From: Brevibacillus_H sp049846925
Lineage (GTDB): Bacteria > Bacillota > Bacilli > Brevibacillales > Brevibacillaceae
Assembly: GCF_049846925.1 (NCBI RefSeq)
Contig: NZ_JBNCMT010000010.1
Location: 89,577-153,576 of the forward strand
Direction of reading: 5' to 3'
Length of the DNA stretch: 64,000 nt
Shown here: positions 32,297 to 42,154 of the stretch, piece by piece
Position numbering within the stretch: position 1 is the stretch's first letter
Layout of the letters: every line of letters starts with the position of its first letter
The notes under the pieces: generated by a model
The model's input: the letters and a program-made list of their open reading frames with translations, nothing else
What the model was told of the DNA's origin: nothing
Database searches by the model: none
Program-made: the position numbers and the translations under genes

Positions 32297-34454
32297 TAAG
32301 TCTGTCCCGGGAGCCGCTCTCCTTATATCATTGGCACTCCTGACGTTATCCTTTTTGGCAGCAGCAGACGTCATCGGACACAGAAAATACCTGACCGACA
32401 ATTATTACTTTCAATCTCATACGTTTACAGACAACCTGAAAGTCTATTCTGGCTTGGTTTCTTCCTTTCATCTTGTATACGATGGTTTCGAACAGAAAAC
32501 AGATGATCAGAAAATCGGAGAAGATGAAATCCAGCGGTTGCGGCTACAAAAAGGGCTGGCTACCAAAGAAGTTGCTACGTCGCTTCAAGATGAATACAGT
32601 CAGAAGATCCAGGAGGCACTCCGCAGCGGTGATCAAGCCAAGGTAACCGTGCTTGGCAAAGAATTGGCTCAAAAGCTTGATGAAGTGAGAGCTAAGTATG
32701 ACAAGTGGTTTGAGGATAGCAAAAAGGAGATTCTCAACTACAAGACAAGAGACTTCGAAAATCTGAAAAACAGCTATGCCATTAGAGATGGTGCCTTCTA
32801 TTATTACATTCAGGATCTTACAAGTGGCAAGGTTTACACGAATACTTCCAACGGACCGGATGATCCTGCCATTCGTGAAAAGGAGTTGTATAGTGTTTCA
32901 TTCCCACAGACATCGTTTGAAGACCCGAATTTGCAATCGATGAACATCACATTCCAGCAGAATAATTGGAAAGGCGTATTTATCGTTCCACTAGAAGCAA
33001 AGGGAATCAGCCAAATCCATGCAGACTATACCTATTTCAACACAATCAGGGACAGGTTAGTGAAAGAGATAGTAATATCGATCACTACGTTGCTTGGTGC
33101 TTGCTTACTCTACTATTTCTATCGCAGGCGTTGCCTGCATGAACAGGATCTCTTGGAGAAGCCATCTGCTCTTCTTCGCAAAATCCCGATTGATGTACGG
33201 GCAGCCCTATTCCTGATTATTTGCTTCCTGACGATTCTTTTGTCCATTCAATCATCCTTTTTTTACTTCCCGATCGGGTTAAATCACATACTCCTGTTTA
33301 CGGTGATGTTCTGTTTGCTGTTTGTCCTGCTCCTGAACATCAGGGAAGAAATTCGACTCTTCTACAACAAATCAGAGCTTCATCAACAATGGCAGTCCAG
33401 TATGATCGTAACCATTTCCAGCCTGGTAAAAGAAAGCTTTGTCTACAAAAGTATCCTGTTTAAAGTGCTTTTGGTGTTACTGCTGACGTCCTTGTTAGGT
33501 CTGTTTTTTATCCTGGCTCTCATGGGACTGGATGACTCAGCCGAAGAACTGGTGATCTTTGCGATCGGTTACTTTTTTCTATACCTCGCTTTTGTTGTCC
33601 CCTATATCTTGCGGAGAGTAAGTCTCTTCAGCAAAATTTTCAAGGGGGCAGAGGAAATAGCGGCAGGCAACCTTACTTATAGTATTGATGAGAACGGTCA
33701 AGGCAACCTCTCCCATCTTGCACGAAATATAAATAACATGAAGCAAGGCTTCAAGCAGTCTCTCGAAAGCCATTTAAAAAGCGAACGCTTGAAATCTGAG
33801 TTAATCACCAATGTGTCACACGATCTCAAAACGCCACTCACTTCCATTGTGAATTACATTGATTTACTGAAGAGAGAAGATGTAACGAGTGAACAAACAA
33901 AGCAATATATCGATGTCCTTGACCGAAAAGCATTGCGGCTCAAAACCCTCATCGATGATTTGTTTGAAGCTTCCAAGGTGGCAAGTGGTTCTGTAGAACT
34001 TAGCTTGGAGCGGGTCAATATCGCAAACCTGCTGAATCAAGCCCTCGCAGAATGCAGTGATCAGATTGAGAAATCCTCGTTAACCTTTCGGGTCAATGTA
34101 GAAAAGCCGCAGATGTTTGCTTACGTCGACGGCAACAAGACATGGCGAGTGTTCGAAAATCTGATCAGCAACTCTCTCAAATATTCTCAGCCAGACACTA
34201 GAGTATATCTCTCTTTGGAAGAACAGGAAACCTTCATTGTACTGACCATAAAGAATGTCTCTGCCTACGAAATCGACTTCGATGTGAATGAGTTGTTTGA
34301 ACGCTTCAAGCGAGCCGATCAATCCAGACATACAGAAGGATCTGGCCTGGGGCTGGCTATCGCCAAAAGCATCATGGATTTGCAAGGTGGTCAGTTAGTG
34401 ATTGAAGTTGATGGAGATTATTTCAAAGTAATTGTACGATTCGTCAAAGGATAA
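32274..34454 (+). CDS. Large sensor histidine kinase
   Basis: 726 residues. One membrane segment near 10-30, a large Lys/Glu-rich extracytoplasmic sensor to about 265, then a cluster of segments (about 266-285, 300-360 and 395-440). HAMP-like sequence is near 455-505; HisKA reads NVSHDLKTPLTSIVNYIDLL with His near 515; ATPase boxes are ENLISNSLKYS, FERFKRADQSR and GSGLGLAIAKSIM. The start is TTG inside the end of the response regulator, so the pair is coupled. The extra central membrane cluster is unusual for VanS-like kinases. The signal is unknown. Confidence 0.9.
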   Translation: MDTKSKNNKSVPGAALLISLALLTLSFLAAADVIGHRKYLTDNYYFQSHTFTDNLKVYSGLVSSFHLVYDGFEQKTDDQKIGEDEIQRLRLQKGLATKEVATSLQDEYSQKIQEALRSGDQAKVTVLGKELAQKLDEVRAKYDKWFEDSKKEILNYKTRDFENLKNSYAIRDGAFYYYIQDLTSGKVYTNTSNGPDDPAIREKELYSVSFPQTSFEDPNLQSMNITFQQNNWKGVFIVPLEAKGISQIHADYTYFNTIRDRLVKEIVISITTLLGACLLYYFYRRRCLHEQDLLEKPSALLRKIPIDVRAALFLIICFLTILLSIQSSFFYFPIGLNHILLFTVMFCLLFVLLLNIREEIRLFYNKSELHQQWQSSMIVTISSLVKESFVYKSILFKVLLVLLLTSLLGLFFILALMGLDDSAEELVIFAIGYFFLYLAFVVPYILRRVSLFSKIFKGAEEIAAGNLTYSIDENGQGNLSHLARNINNMKQGFKQSLESHLKSERLKSELITNVSHDLKTPLTSIVNYIDLLKREDVTSEQTKQYIDVLDRKALRLKTLIDDLFEASKVASGSVELSLERVNIANLLNQALAECSDQIEKSSLTFRVNVEKPQMFAYVDGNKTWRVFENLISNSLKYSQPDTRVYLSLEEQETFIVLTIKNVSAYEIDFDVNELFERFKRADQSRHTEGSGLGLAIAKSIMDLQGGQLVIEVDGDYFKVIVRFVKG

Positions 34455-34460
34455 CTAGTA

Positions 34461-34507
34461 AAAAATAAAAGCCCAATCCATGTTCGAGATGGATTGGGCT
34501 TTTTTGC
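34461..34507. terminator. Bidirectional terminator
   Basis: AAAGCCCAATCCAT and ATGGATTGGGCTTT form a 14-bp stem around GTTCGAG, with A and T runs on both sides. It separates the convergent kinase and nitronate-monooxygenase genes. Confidence 0.9.
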
Positions 34508-34520
34508 TGTTGGTACTATT

Positions 34521-35501
34521 TTATGTTCCGAGTACAGGGGTATTTACTGATTCCCAGTACTCTTCCACAATATTGTCGATGATCTTTTTAACCGGCAAAA
34601 TCTCTTTAATCTCATGCACGCGAGCTCCAGCAAAGACTAAACCATTCTCCGTATCTCCATTCACGGAAGCAACTAGTGAATCCAAGGTACAGAAGCGGTA
34701 GGAGCAATGCTTCAAACAATCATAGCACTTGTTAATCTTTAATTTGCCGTCATTGGAAATGGCATTGGAGAATGAGTTTCGAATCGCTCGGCCTTGCAAG
34801 CCTACCGTTGTTTTGACCAGGACTGTGTCGCCTTCCTGAGCATTCACGTATTTTTGCTTAAATTCGAGCGGAGCATCACATTCTTCACTTGCTACAAAAC
34901 GTGTACCCATCTGAACACCTGCAGCACCCATCTGAAGAGCTTTGGCTACATCATGTCCATTCATAATACCGCCAGCAGCAATAACTGGGATGTTAACTGC
35001 CTCTACTACTTCAGGCAAAATATCAAATAAAGGTCTGTCCGTTCCAAGGTGTCCCCCGGCTTCGAAACCTTCCACAACTACGGCAGCCGCACCCAGTTTT
35101 TCAGAAAGCTTGGCTACTTTGGCAGAAGAAACGATAGAAATAACAGGAACGTTATACTCTCTTCCCCATTGATACATATCACGCGAAATTCCCGCACCGG
35201 AAATAATGAAGTCTACCTTTTCTTCCATGGCAGCTTTCATTTTCTCAGCAAAATCCTTCATTGCAAAAAGTACGTTTACACCAATGTAACCTTTTCCAGT
35301 AATAGACTCTTTTGCCTTGCGAATATGATCTCTCATCTCATCGAGAGTAATACCGGTACCGGAGATGATTCCTACCCCTCCTGCATTCGCAACCGCTGAT
35401 GCCAAACCACTTAACGATATCGCTACACCCATACCACCCTGAAAAATAGGAACCTTAGGTAACATATGAGCAATTTTTAGTTGTGGAAGTTCCAACGTCA
35501 A
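34521..35501 (-). CDS. Nitronate monooxygenase / NPD family protein
   Basis: 326 residues of the FMN-dependent 2-nitropropane-dioxygenase/FabK-like group. Visible are PIFQGGMGVAISLSGLASAV, GGVGIISGTGI, GADFIISGAGISRD-like DFIISGAGISRD, EGFEAGGHLG and IAAGGIMNGHDVAKALQMGA. A Cys-rich CYDCLKHCSYRFC near 250-262 is a tail I associate with one NPD subgroup. It may detoxify nitronates, but FabK-like enoyl reduction is a family alternative. The TTG start is near GGGGT and uncertain. It has its own upstream gap. Confidence 0.8.
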   Translation of the reverse strand: MTLELPQLKIAHMLPKVPIFQGGMGVAISLSGLASAVANAGGVGIISGTGITLDEMRDHIRKAKESITGKGYIGVNVLFAMKDFAEKMKAAMEEKVDFIISGAGISRDMYQWGREYNVPVISIVSSAKVAKLSEKLGAAAVVVEGFEAGGHLGTDRPLFDILPEVVEAVNIPVIAAGGIMNGHDVAKALQMGAAGVQMGTRFVASEECDAPLEFKQKYVNAQEGDTVLVKTTVGLQGRAIRNSFSNAISNDGKLKINKCYDCLKHCSYRFCTLDSLVASVNGDTENGLVFAGARVHEIKEILPVKKIIDNIVEEYWESVNTPVLGT

Positions 35502-35625
35502 TACCCCATTTCGATGTGTATATAAAAGATATTGAACCTATCATACATGAACTCAAAACATACTGACAGGATGTTGAGTTATTCTTTGCATATTAACCTA
35601 TTATATACCACATTTTGGAACATTA

Positions 35626-37257
35626 TTATACAAGTCCCCATATTTCTCCATTGGAATCCAGTTCAAGTGATTCTGCTGCAGGTTTCTTTGGCAATCCAGG
35701 CATGGTTACAATACTTCCCGTCAATGCAACGATAAATTGCGCCCCCGCTGAAACTCGGATCTCATTTACGTGGATGGTAAAGTCCGTTGGCGCTCCCAGC
35801 TTGTCTGCCTGATCCGAGAAAGAGTACGGGGTTTTAGCCATACATACAGGCAAGTGGGACAGCCCCATCTCACCTACTTTTTGCAACGTTTTACGTGCAG
35901 TATTGGAGAAAAGGACTTGGGCGCCACGATAAATTTCCCGAACGACAATCTCAATCTTTTCTTCGATCGACTGATGGTCCTCGTAGATCAAGCGGAAAGA
36001 ATTTTGCTTGTGCTCTGCAGCGTGTACGACCTTTTCAGCCAATTCAACTCCGCCTTGCCCGCCTTCCTCCCAGACGTTAGAGAGGGCTGCTTCTGCCCCG
36101 AGGTTCTTGCACATGGATACGACAGCATCCAATTCAGCTTGTGAATCCGTCGCAAATTGATTGATAGCGACTACAACAGGTACGCCAAACTTCTGGAGAT
36201 TTTCCACATGTCGCTGCACATTGGCAAATCCGCTCTCCAATGCTGGCATATTCTCTTCGTTCAGGTCAGCGACTTTGATACCTCCGTTGTATTTCAATGC
36301 TCGAACGGTAATGACCAGTACTGCTGCCGCCGGAGTCAAACCCGCTTTTCGGCATTTGATATCAAAAAACTTCTCCGCTCCGAGATCAGCTCCGAACCCT
36401 GCCTCAGTAACCACATAATCAGCCAGTTTCAACGCAAGTCTCGTTCCCAGAATGCTGCTGCAGCCATGAGCGATATTGGCAAAAGGACCACCGTGGACGA
36501 TTACGGGCGTTCCTTCAATGGTTTGTACTAGATTTGGCTTCATGGCATCCTTTAACAGGACACACATCGCTTCTACTGCATTCACTTCTACTGCTGTAAC
36601 CGGTTGATCATCCATGTCGTAACCGATAATAATGCGGCTAAGTCTGGCACGAAGATCGTCAATATTTTCGCTTAAGCAAAGTATCGCCATGATTTCGGAT
36701 GCAGTTGTAATCATGAAGCCGTCTTCCCGCACCATCCCGTTGCCTTCTCCGAGACCAACCGTAATTTGGCGAAGCGCTCGGTCATTCATATCCATTGCAC
36801 GCTTCCACACGACTTTTTTGGGATTCAGGCGCCTCGAGTTCCCCTGAAATATATGGTTATCAATCATGGCAGCCAGCAGATTGTGGGCAGAAGTAATGGC
36901 GTGGATATCCCCAGTAAAATGAAGGTTAATATCTTCAGCAGGCAAAATCTGTGCCCTTCCACTTCCCGTCGCCCCTCCTTTGATCCCCATACAAGGGCCA
37001 AGCGATGGCTCACGAAGTGCTGCAATGGTTGTTTTCCCAATTCGGTTTAACGCTTGGGACAATCCAATCGTCGTCAACGTCTTGCCTGCTCCTGCGGGAT
37101 TGGGATTCATCGCCGTGACTAGAATCAGCTTTCCATCCGGTTGGTCCTTTACTTTTTCCCATAGTTGATTCGATAGTTTCGCCTTGTACTTCCCGTACAG
37201 CTCTAAGTCTTCTTCGGAAATGTTCACTTGTTTGGCTACTTCAACAATTGGTTGCAT
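35626..37257 (-). CDS. fhs: Formate-tetrahydrofolate ligase
   Basis: About 543 residues making 10-formyltetrahydrofolate from formate, THF and ATP in the cytosol. Landmarks: TAMNPNPAGAGKTLTTIGL with the P-loop (about 55-73), REPSLGPCMGIKGGATGSGR, LHFTGDIHAITSAHNLLAA, and NIAHGCSSILGTRLALK. All are typical. I choose ATG 37257, six bases after AGGAG. It is a single gene. The product feeds purine and fMet-tRNA synthesis. No terminator is visible in the 124 bases after it. Confidence 0.95.
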   Translation of the reverse strand: MQPIVEVAKQVNISEEDLELYGKYKAKLSNQLWEKVKDQPDGKLILVTAMNPNPAGAGKTLTTIGLSQALNRIGKTTIAALREPSLGPCMGIKGGATGSGRAQILPAEDINLHFTGDIHAITSAHNLLAAMIDNHIFQGNSRRLNPKKVVWKRAMDMNDRALRQITVGLGEGNGMVREDGFMITTASEIMAILCLSENIDDLRARLSRIIIGYDMDDQPVTAVEVNAVEAMCVLLKDAMKPNLVQTIEGTPVIVHGGPFANIAHGCSSILGTRLALKLADYVVTEAGFGADLGAEKFFDIKCRKAGLTPAAAVLVITVRALKYNGGIKVADLNEENMPALESGFANVQRHVENLQKFGVPVVVAINQFATDSQAELDAVVSMCKNLGAEAALSNVWEEGGQGGVELAEKVVHAAEHKQNSFRLIYEDHQSIEEKIEIVVREIYRGAQVLFSNTARKTLQKVGEMGLSHLPVCMAKTPYSFSDQADKLGAPTDFTIHVNEIRVSAGAQFIVALTGSIVTMPGLPKKPAAESLELDSNGEIWGLV

Positions 37258-37374
37258 AGGATCTCCTCTATGATTTGCGGCATACTCCATCTGCTTTTAT
37301 TAAACACTTCCCTTGATAGAGAAAACAATTGAACAATTGATTACAACTGCATGAAGAAAATATACATGACCGTT

Positions 37375-38067
37375 TTATGCATTAAAGCGATACCCCGCCC
37401 CCCAGATTGTCTCAATAATCTGCGGCTGTGAAGGGTCCCGCTCAATTTTCTCTCTTATTTTGCGGATGTGTACGGTAACTGTCGCAATATCCCCCATGGA
37501 GTCCAGCCCCCAGATCCGTTCAAAGAGATGATCCTTACTGAATACACGATTGGGATGAGAGGCGAGAAAGGTAAGAAGATCGAACTCCTTCGTGGTAAAG
37601 ATTACCTCCTGATCACCCACAAAAACTCGTCTGGATGAGCCCTGAATTCGCAGACCCCGAATGCTGATAACCTCTTTTTCCCTTTCTTCCCGACTGCCAG
37701 ACAGCCGTTCATACCTGGCAAGATGAGCTTTGACCCGAGCTACCAGTTCATTTGGGCTGAACGGCTTTACGATATAATCATCCGCACCCAAACCAAGTCC
37801 ACGAATCTTGTCAATGTCTTCCCCTTTTGCCGATACAAAGAGAATGGGAACCTCCCGAACGGATCGAATCTGGCGGCAAATTTCGAATCCATCCACATTG
37901 GGCAGCATGATGTCTAGTACGATCAAGTCAAACGATTCTTGGAGCGCCTTTTGCAATCCACTGTCTCCGGTGAAGGCGAGCTCTACCTCGTATCCGTAGC
38001 TCTCCAGATAGTCCCGTTCCAGCTCAGCAATACTGATTTCATCCTCAATGATGAGAATCCGCTTCAT
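37375..38067 (-). CDS. OmpR-family response regulator
   Basis: 230 residues. Receiver: ILIIEDEISIAELERDYL, IVLDIMLPNVDGFEIC with Asp near 52, ILFVSAKGED and GADDYIVKPFSP. The C-terminal winged helix has VIFTTKEFDLLTFLASHPNRVFS, and VTVHIRKIREKIE as the recognition helix. Its start lies 23 bases inside the kinase end, so the pair is coupled. It is last in the operon for a His-rich secreted protein, an ABC exporter and the kinase and probably controls that operon. Confidence 0.93.
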   Translation of the reverse strand: MKRILIIEDEISIAELERDYLESYGYEVELAFTGDSGLQKALQESFDLIVLDIMLPNVDGFEICRQIRSVREVPILFVSAKGEDIDKIRGLGLGADDYIVKPFSPNELVARVKAHLARYERLSGSREEREKEVISIRGLRIQGSSRRVFVGDQEVIFTTKEFDLLTFLASHPNRVFSKDHLFERIWGLDSMGDIATVTVHIRKIREKIERDPSQPQIIETIWGAGYRFNA

Positions 38068-39529
38068 CTACATTCTCCTTCCCGTCAAAAGCGTTCATCG
38101 TAATAAAAATACTCGTCCCGACTCCCACTGTACTTTCTGCCAATATCGTTCCTCCGTGTTCTTCAATGATTCGTTTGGCAATGGCAAGCCCTAGTCCGCT
38201 TCCACCCGTCGATGAATTCCTGGACGAGTCTACCCGGTAGAACCGATCAAAAACTTGAGCAAGTGCTTCTTGGGGAATCCCCGACCCGTTGTCTCGAATC
38301 TCTATTTGAACTCTGTCCATTCGGCGTGATAGATGAACGGAGATTTGTTTCTCTGGTTTATCCATGAATTTGATGCTGTTTCCAATAATATTGATGATTA
38401 CTCGCTTGAGATGTTCACGATCAGCTACTACCCGATAAGAAGACCCGTCAGCGATAACCGTATCCAGTCGTATGTTCTGGCGATCACAATCAAGCTGCAT
38501 TTCTTCTGCAAAATCGAGCAGGAAGCCCTTTACATCGAGCTTTTCAAAATGGAAGCTTTCTCTTTTCAAGTCCAATTTGGAGTACAAAAACAATTGATCT
38601 ATTAAATGATCCAATTCGCTTGCTTTTGAATTGATGGTTTGCAGGTACTTTTTCAGTTTTTCAGGTGTATTGGCAACCCCATCCTGAATTCCTTCCACAT
38701 ACCCCTTAATCGAAGTAATTGGCGTCTTGAGATCATGCGAAATATTGGAGATCAGTTCTTTGCGATTTTCTTCGTACTGCAGTTGCAGCATAATCGATTC
38801 TTTCAGTTTTTTGCGCATCATCTCGAATGTCTGTCCCAACTGGCCCAGTTCATCATTGGAGGTAACCTGGAGCTGAAAATCGAGGTTTCCCTCTGCAATG
38901 TGTTGCGCCGCTTGTTTGAGAGACGTGATGGGTCTGATGATGCTTTTGGAAACAAAGTAAGTAAGCATGACATTCGTCAGGATCAGCACCAGAAGCAAGG
39001 AAAGGAATAGCATGGGGAAAAAGGAATGAGCAAAGCTGAGTAACGGGCTGGCATCACGAACAAAGAGTAAACTGCCTTCTGTTCCGTCTGAAAAATAAAA
39101 ATCGTGACGCAGCATCGAAACATATTGTTCACCCATTTTTTTCATCGGATGGCCGTCAACATCGATTCCAAAGGCTGGCAAATCCTCTATCGGCAAGTCT
39201 GAGAGTGCAGGTGACCTATATACGAATTGTCGGTTCTTGATCAGAAGTATGCCACCGCCGAATTCTTGTGCCTTCTGATCAAGTTCCTTCTGAAAGCTCT
39301 GAGCAAGCAAACTCTCCGGATTCATTGCTATTTGTCGTTTTAACCCGTTCAACTCCGCCTGAGCCCCGGCAACCGGACGATGATCTCCATCTTTTTGATA
39401 TATATTGCGAATTTCCTTGATGTCGCCCCAGAAAACCAATGTAAGGAGCATCGTAGCGATAATAAATAAAAAGATGGGTACGAAAATCATGGCGATGTTG
39501 GACAAAAGCAAACGATACCGGATAGACAT
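38045..39529 (-). CDS. Sensor histidine kinase of the ABC-exporter operon
   Basis: 494 residues. Membrane segments at about 10-32 and 165-190 flank an extracytoplasmic sensor with Gln/Leu-rich helices. HAMP follows (SIIRPITSLKQAAQHIAEGN), then HisKA SNISHDLKTPITSIKGYVEG with His near 266, and ATPase boxes NIIGNSIKFM, IRDNGSGIPQEAL, VFDRFYRVDSSR and GSGLGLAIAKRII. It resembles kinases that watch antimicrobial peptides or cell-envelope stress. It is placed between the ABC permease (25 bases upstream) and its response regulator. Confidence 0.92.
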   Translation of the reverse strand: MSIRYRLLLSNIAMIFVPIFLFIIATMLLTLVFWGDIKEIRNIYQKDGDHRPVAGAQAELNGLKRQIAMNPESLLAQSFQKELDQKAQEFGGGILLIKNRQFVYRSPALSDLPIEDLPAFGIDVDGHPMKKMGEQYVSMLRHDFYFSDGTEGSLLFVRDASPLLSFAHSFFPMLFLSLLLVLILTNVMLTYFVSKSIIRPITSLKQAAQHIAEGNLDFQLQVTSNDELGQLGQTFEMMRKKLKESIMLQLQYEENRKELISNISHDLKTPITSIKGYVEGIQDGVANTPEKLKKYLQTINSKASELDHLIDQLFLYSKLDLKRESFHFEKLDVKGFLLDFAEEMQLDCDRQNIRLDTVIADGSSYRVVADREHLKRVIINIIGNSIKFMDKPEKQISVHLSRRMDRVQIEIRDNGSGIPQEALAQVFDRFYRVDSSRNSSTGGSGLGLAIAKRIIEEHGGTILAESTVGVGTSIFITMNAFDGKENVDEADSHH

Positions 39530-39553
39530 ATTTCCACCAGCCTTTGGCGAATT

Positions 39554-40300
39554 CTACAACTCTCTTTTGTTGAACCTATCATATCCCAATAGAAAAAAGA
39601 AGCCGCTAAACGAGAGAAGATAAAGGATGTTCGTTACATTTCGCAAGCTCAACGGTGTATCAAGCAACGGTTCATACCAGTCCAGATAGGTTACAGGCAG
39701 GACGGGTGCAATGGATGGTTCGAGCAAAGCCGTTATTTGCATACCTAGATAAAGAAGAATGGATAGAGTCATCGATGTATTGCTGGATTTCAGGAACTGG
39801 TTCAAATAAGTAAAGAAAACTGCCAATGTCATTAAGGAAAACCAGCTACTCATGTAGGCAATCAACCCTTGAAAGAATGCCGCCCATGACCCTGAGGCCA
39901 TATAGGTAAACCCACCCAAGACAGAACCGATGTATAAAGCAACGATTAGCCCACATACAAATACACCGATGGCAGCCAGTTTCGATACATATACACGCCA
40001 TCTGCTGATGGGAAAAGCAAGTGAGAATTTCATACCGCCTCTTTGCCACTCATCAGCAAATAAATCGGCCGCCGCTTTACAGATAAAGATTGGAATAACA
40101 AGGACAGTAGAAAGGTTTAGCATGAACAGCGGAAAGTTGGAGGCATCTGCGGCAAGAAAGCCAAACCGCTCCTGAATATCGCCGAGTAAAAAACTCACCA
40201 AAACAGGCAGGGCAAAAAGTAAAACGAGAAAGGCCAAATTGGATTTCCTTGAAGTCAGCTTTTGCCACTCATTGCGTGTTAACAGATAGAGACTGATCAT
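39554..40300 (-). CDS. ABC-2 type transporter permease
   Basis: 248 residues, six membrane segments of the ABC-2 type (NLAFLVLLFALPVLVSFLL, FPLFMLNLSTVLVIPIFI, LAAIGVFVCGLIVALYIG and others). ADEWQRGGMKFSLAFPISRWRVYVSKL near 83-109 is the amphipathic coupling region typical of bacteriocin/lantibiotic-immunity-like permeases. It should work with the ATPase encoded just upstream. AAAGGAGTG precedes the ATG. Substrate unknown; export of peptides or envelope compounds is likely. Confidence 0.85.
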   Translation of the reverse strand: MISLYLLTRNEWQKLTSRKSNLAFLVLLFALPVLVSFLLGDIQERFGFLAADASNFPLFMLNLSTVLVIPIFICKAAADLFADEWQRGGMKFSLAFPISRWRVYVSKLAAIGVFVCGLIVALYIGSVLGGFTYMASGSWAAFFQGLIAYMSSWFSLMTLAVFFTYLNQFLKSSNTSMTLSILLYLGMQITALLEPSIAPVLPVTYLDWYEPLLDTPLSLRNVTNILYLLSFSGFFFLLGYDRFNKREL

Positions 40301-40306
40301 TATTAT

Positions 40307-41026
40307 TTACACTCCTTTCTTTCCTGTTACTACACTTTCTTTGTAGTGCTGCTCTAATGATTGTTCCTTGATCTCGGCTATTTTTCCAGTGGATATCCAC
40401 TTACCGTCATCGATCATTCCGAAGCTCTTGCACACGGGCTCTAACTCATGGATCAGGTGACTGGAAATAAGAAAACTCACTCCTTCGTTGTTGGCCAGAT
40501 GATCCACGATCTCTCGAAACAAGAGCTTTCCTTCAATGTCCATTCCATTCGTCGGTTCATCCAGAATCAACAGCTTCGGATTCGGGTACAACGCAAAAGC
40601 GAGAGACAATCGTTGCTTCATCCCTGCTGAGAAGCTGGCGACTTTTTCGTGTTTATTCTGAGCGAGTCCCGTTACTTGCAGAACCTCATCGATTCGTTTT
40701 GCGTCTATCTGCGGGTAGTATCGGGCAACCAATTGCATATTTTCTCTGGCAGTCATCTCATCATAGGCAAACGGGGGACCGATCAGGCATCCCGTCTGAC
40801 TCATCGCCATCTCATAATGAGTAGTAATATCCCAGCCAAACAGGCTTGCTGATCCCTCATCCATCTGACATTGCCCGGTCATGCATTTCATCAGCGTTGT
40901 TTTGCCTGCACCATTGGGGCCAAACAACCCAAAAACCTCTCCCTCACCAATGGAAAGATCAATTCCTTTGATGCCTCTGTCGTTCTTATAGGTTTTTACG
41001 AGATTACGCACCTCGATCACATTCAT
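40307..41026 (-). CDS. ABC transporter ATP-binding protein
   Basis: About 239 residues. Walker A GPNGAGKTTLMKCMTG (near 37-52), Q loop near IGPPFAYDEMTARENM, signature SFSAGMKQRLSLAF, Walker B LLILDEPTNGMD and H-loop ISSHLIHELE. I choose ATG 41026, since GGGAGGACT lies 8 bases upstream; a frame from 41056 lacks a site. It is 6 bases before the permease. The ATPase resembles the DrrA/BcrA group of drug and peptide exporters. Confidence 0.92.
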   Translation of the reverse strand: MNVIEVRNLVKTYKNDRGIKGIDLSIGEGEVFGLFGPNGAGKTTLMKCMTGQCQMDEGSASLFGWDITTHYEMAMSQTGCLIGPPFAYDEMTARENMQLVARYYPQIDAKRIDEVLQVTGLAQNKHEKVASFSAGMKQRLSLAFALYPNPKLLILDEPTNGMDIEGKLLFREIVDHLANNEGVSFLISSHLIHELEPVCKSFGMIDDGKWISTGKIAEIKEQSLEQHYKESVVTGKKGV

Positions 41027-41101
41027 CTGACAGTCCTCCCTTGGGTTAAACGACAAGAACGGGAACGGGAAAGGGTATCGCCCCCCTTTCCCACTGCTAC
41101 A

Positions 41102-41974
41102 CTATTCTTTGTGCTTCATATTGATTTCTTCTACCTGTTTGCCTGTGAGATCAAGCGGTTCTACGCTCGTTTGATTAAAATCAGTAAGGTCCGCTTCCAC
41201 ACTCACTTCCAGGTTGTGCTGGACACCTTGTTGATCTTTGCCTGTGAACGAAATCTGGACCGCTTTCTCTTCTACAAAACCATTGGCACCGATTTCAGCA
41301 GTGAGGTAGATGCGGTTCAAATGAATGCTGTCGGTTAATGCAGGCAGCTCCGGTTTTACATCGGTGAACCATTCCTGGTGAAATGAATCATTGTGTTTTT
41401 TATGTCCTTCATTTGCGTGTTTCACAATGAATGTTCCTATCGCGCTTACTGCTGCCGGAATCTCTGTTTCTGTCAACTCCATCGTTACTTCCTTGGTTCC
41501 GTTAGCACCTTCTTGCACGATGACCTGATCGTGCAAGTCAGAGGTTAACGCATCAAAGATGTTCTCCATCTCCTGTTTCATTTCTTCACTTGGCTCCCCA
41601 TGATGGCGTCCGGGACCTTTGTGCGGGCCATTCAGTTGGATGATCTTGTCTGTTCCTTCTCTGGTCACATACATTTTTTCATTCTGCTGATAAGCGTGTA
41701 AGATTGTTTTCACGTCGCCTTTGGTAATTGTTGCTTCCTTGTTTTGCAACTGATCTGCCCGGTTATTCTTACATTCGGCGTCGACCTGATAGACCGTCTT
41801 TCCGTTATCTTCTATGGTGAGTTTAACTTGCGCTGTCAGACTCTCTGCTTGCTTGGTTTTCTTGAAAGACTCTTTTAACACGTCATACCCGGATGTGCTT
41901 GCTGACGCTGTGTAGATACTCCCCATGAGCAGCACTCCACATACACCAATCCCTGTGAGCAAATTCTTGTTCAT
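41102..41974 (-). CDS. Secreted His-rich protein of unknown function (LolA-like outline)
   Basis: 290 residues. A signal peptide (LLTGIGVCGVLLMGSIYTASA) precedes a beta-rich body: DVLKESFKKTKQAESLTAQVKLTI then NEKMYVTREGTDKIIQL resembles LolA-like outer-surface lipoprotein-sorting folds. Two His clusters are striking: PHKGPGRHHGEPSE (about 119-132) and HANEGHKKHNDSFHQE (about 190-205). I do not recognise a family. It begins the operon with an ABC exporter and a two-component system, so it may bind a ligand or metal for them. AGGAGG precedes the ATG. Confidence 0.65.
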   Translation of the reverse strand: MNKNLLTGIGVCGVLLMGSIYTASASTSGYDVLKESFKKTKQAESLTAQVKLTIEDNGKTVYQVDAECKNNRADQLQNKEATITKGDVKTILHAYQQNEKMYVTREGTDKIIQLNGPHKGPGRHHGEPSEEMKQEMENIFDALTSDLHDQVIVQEGANGTKEVTMELTETEIPAAVSAIGTFIVKHANEGHKKHNDSFHQEWFTDVKPELPALTDSIHLNRIYLTAEIGANGFVEEKAVQISFTGKDQQGVQHNLEVSVEADLTDFNQTSVEPLDLTGKQVEEINMKHKE

Positions 41975-42079
41975 TTGCCATTGCCTCCTAACTAGTTATC
42001 GTTTGATTCACCATCAGAATAACCAGCAAGCATAAACACCCGCTAAAGCATTTCTTAAATAATTCTTAAATTGATCCAA

Positions 42080-42119
42080 AAAAAACAAAAAACCCACCCT
42101 TCTTTGGAAAGAATGGTGA
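42080..42119 (-). terminator. Terminator of the small membrane-protein gene
   Basis: On the minus strand CACCATTCTTT cc AAAGAAGGGTGGG with one mismatch, then TTTTTTGTTTTTTTT. Confidence 0.8.
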
Positions 42120-42154
42120 GTCAAAATTCTTCTTTTGTGTAAAATTCATTGTGA

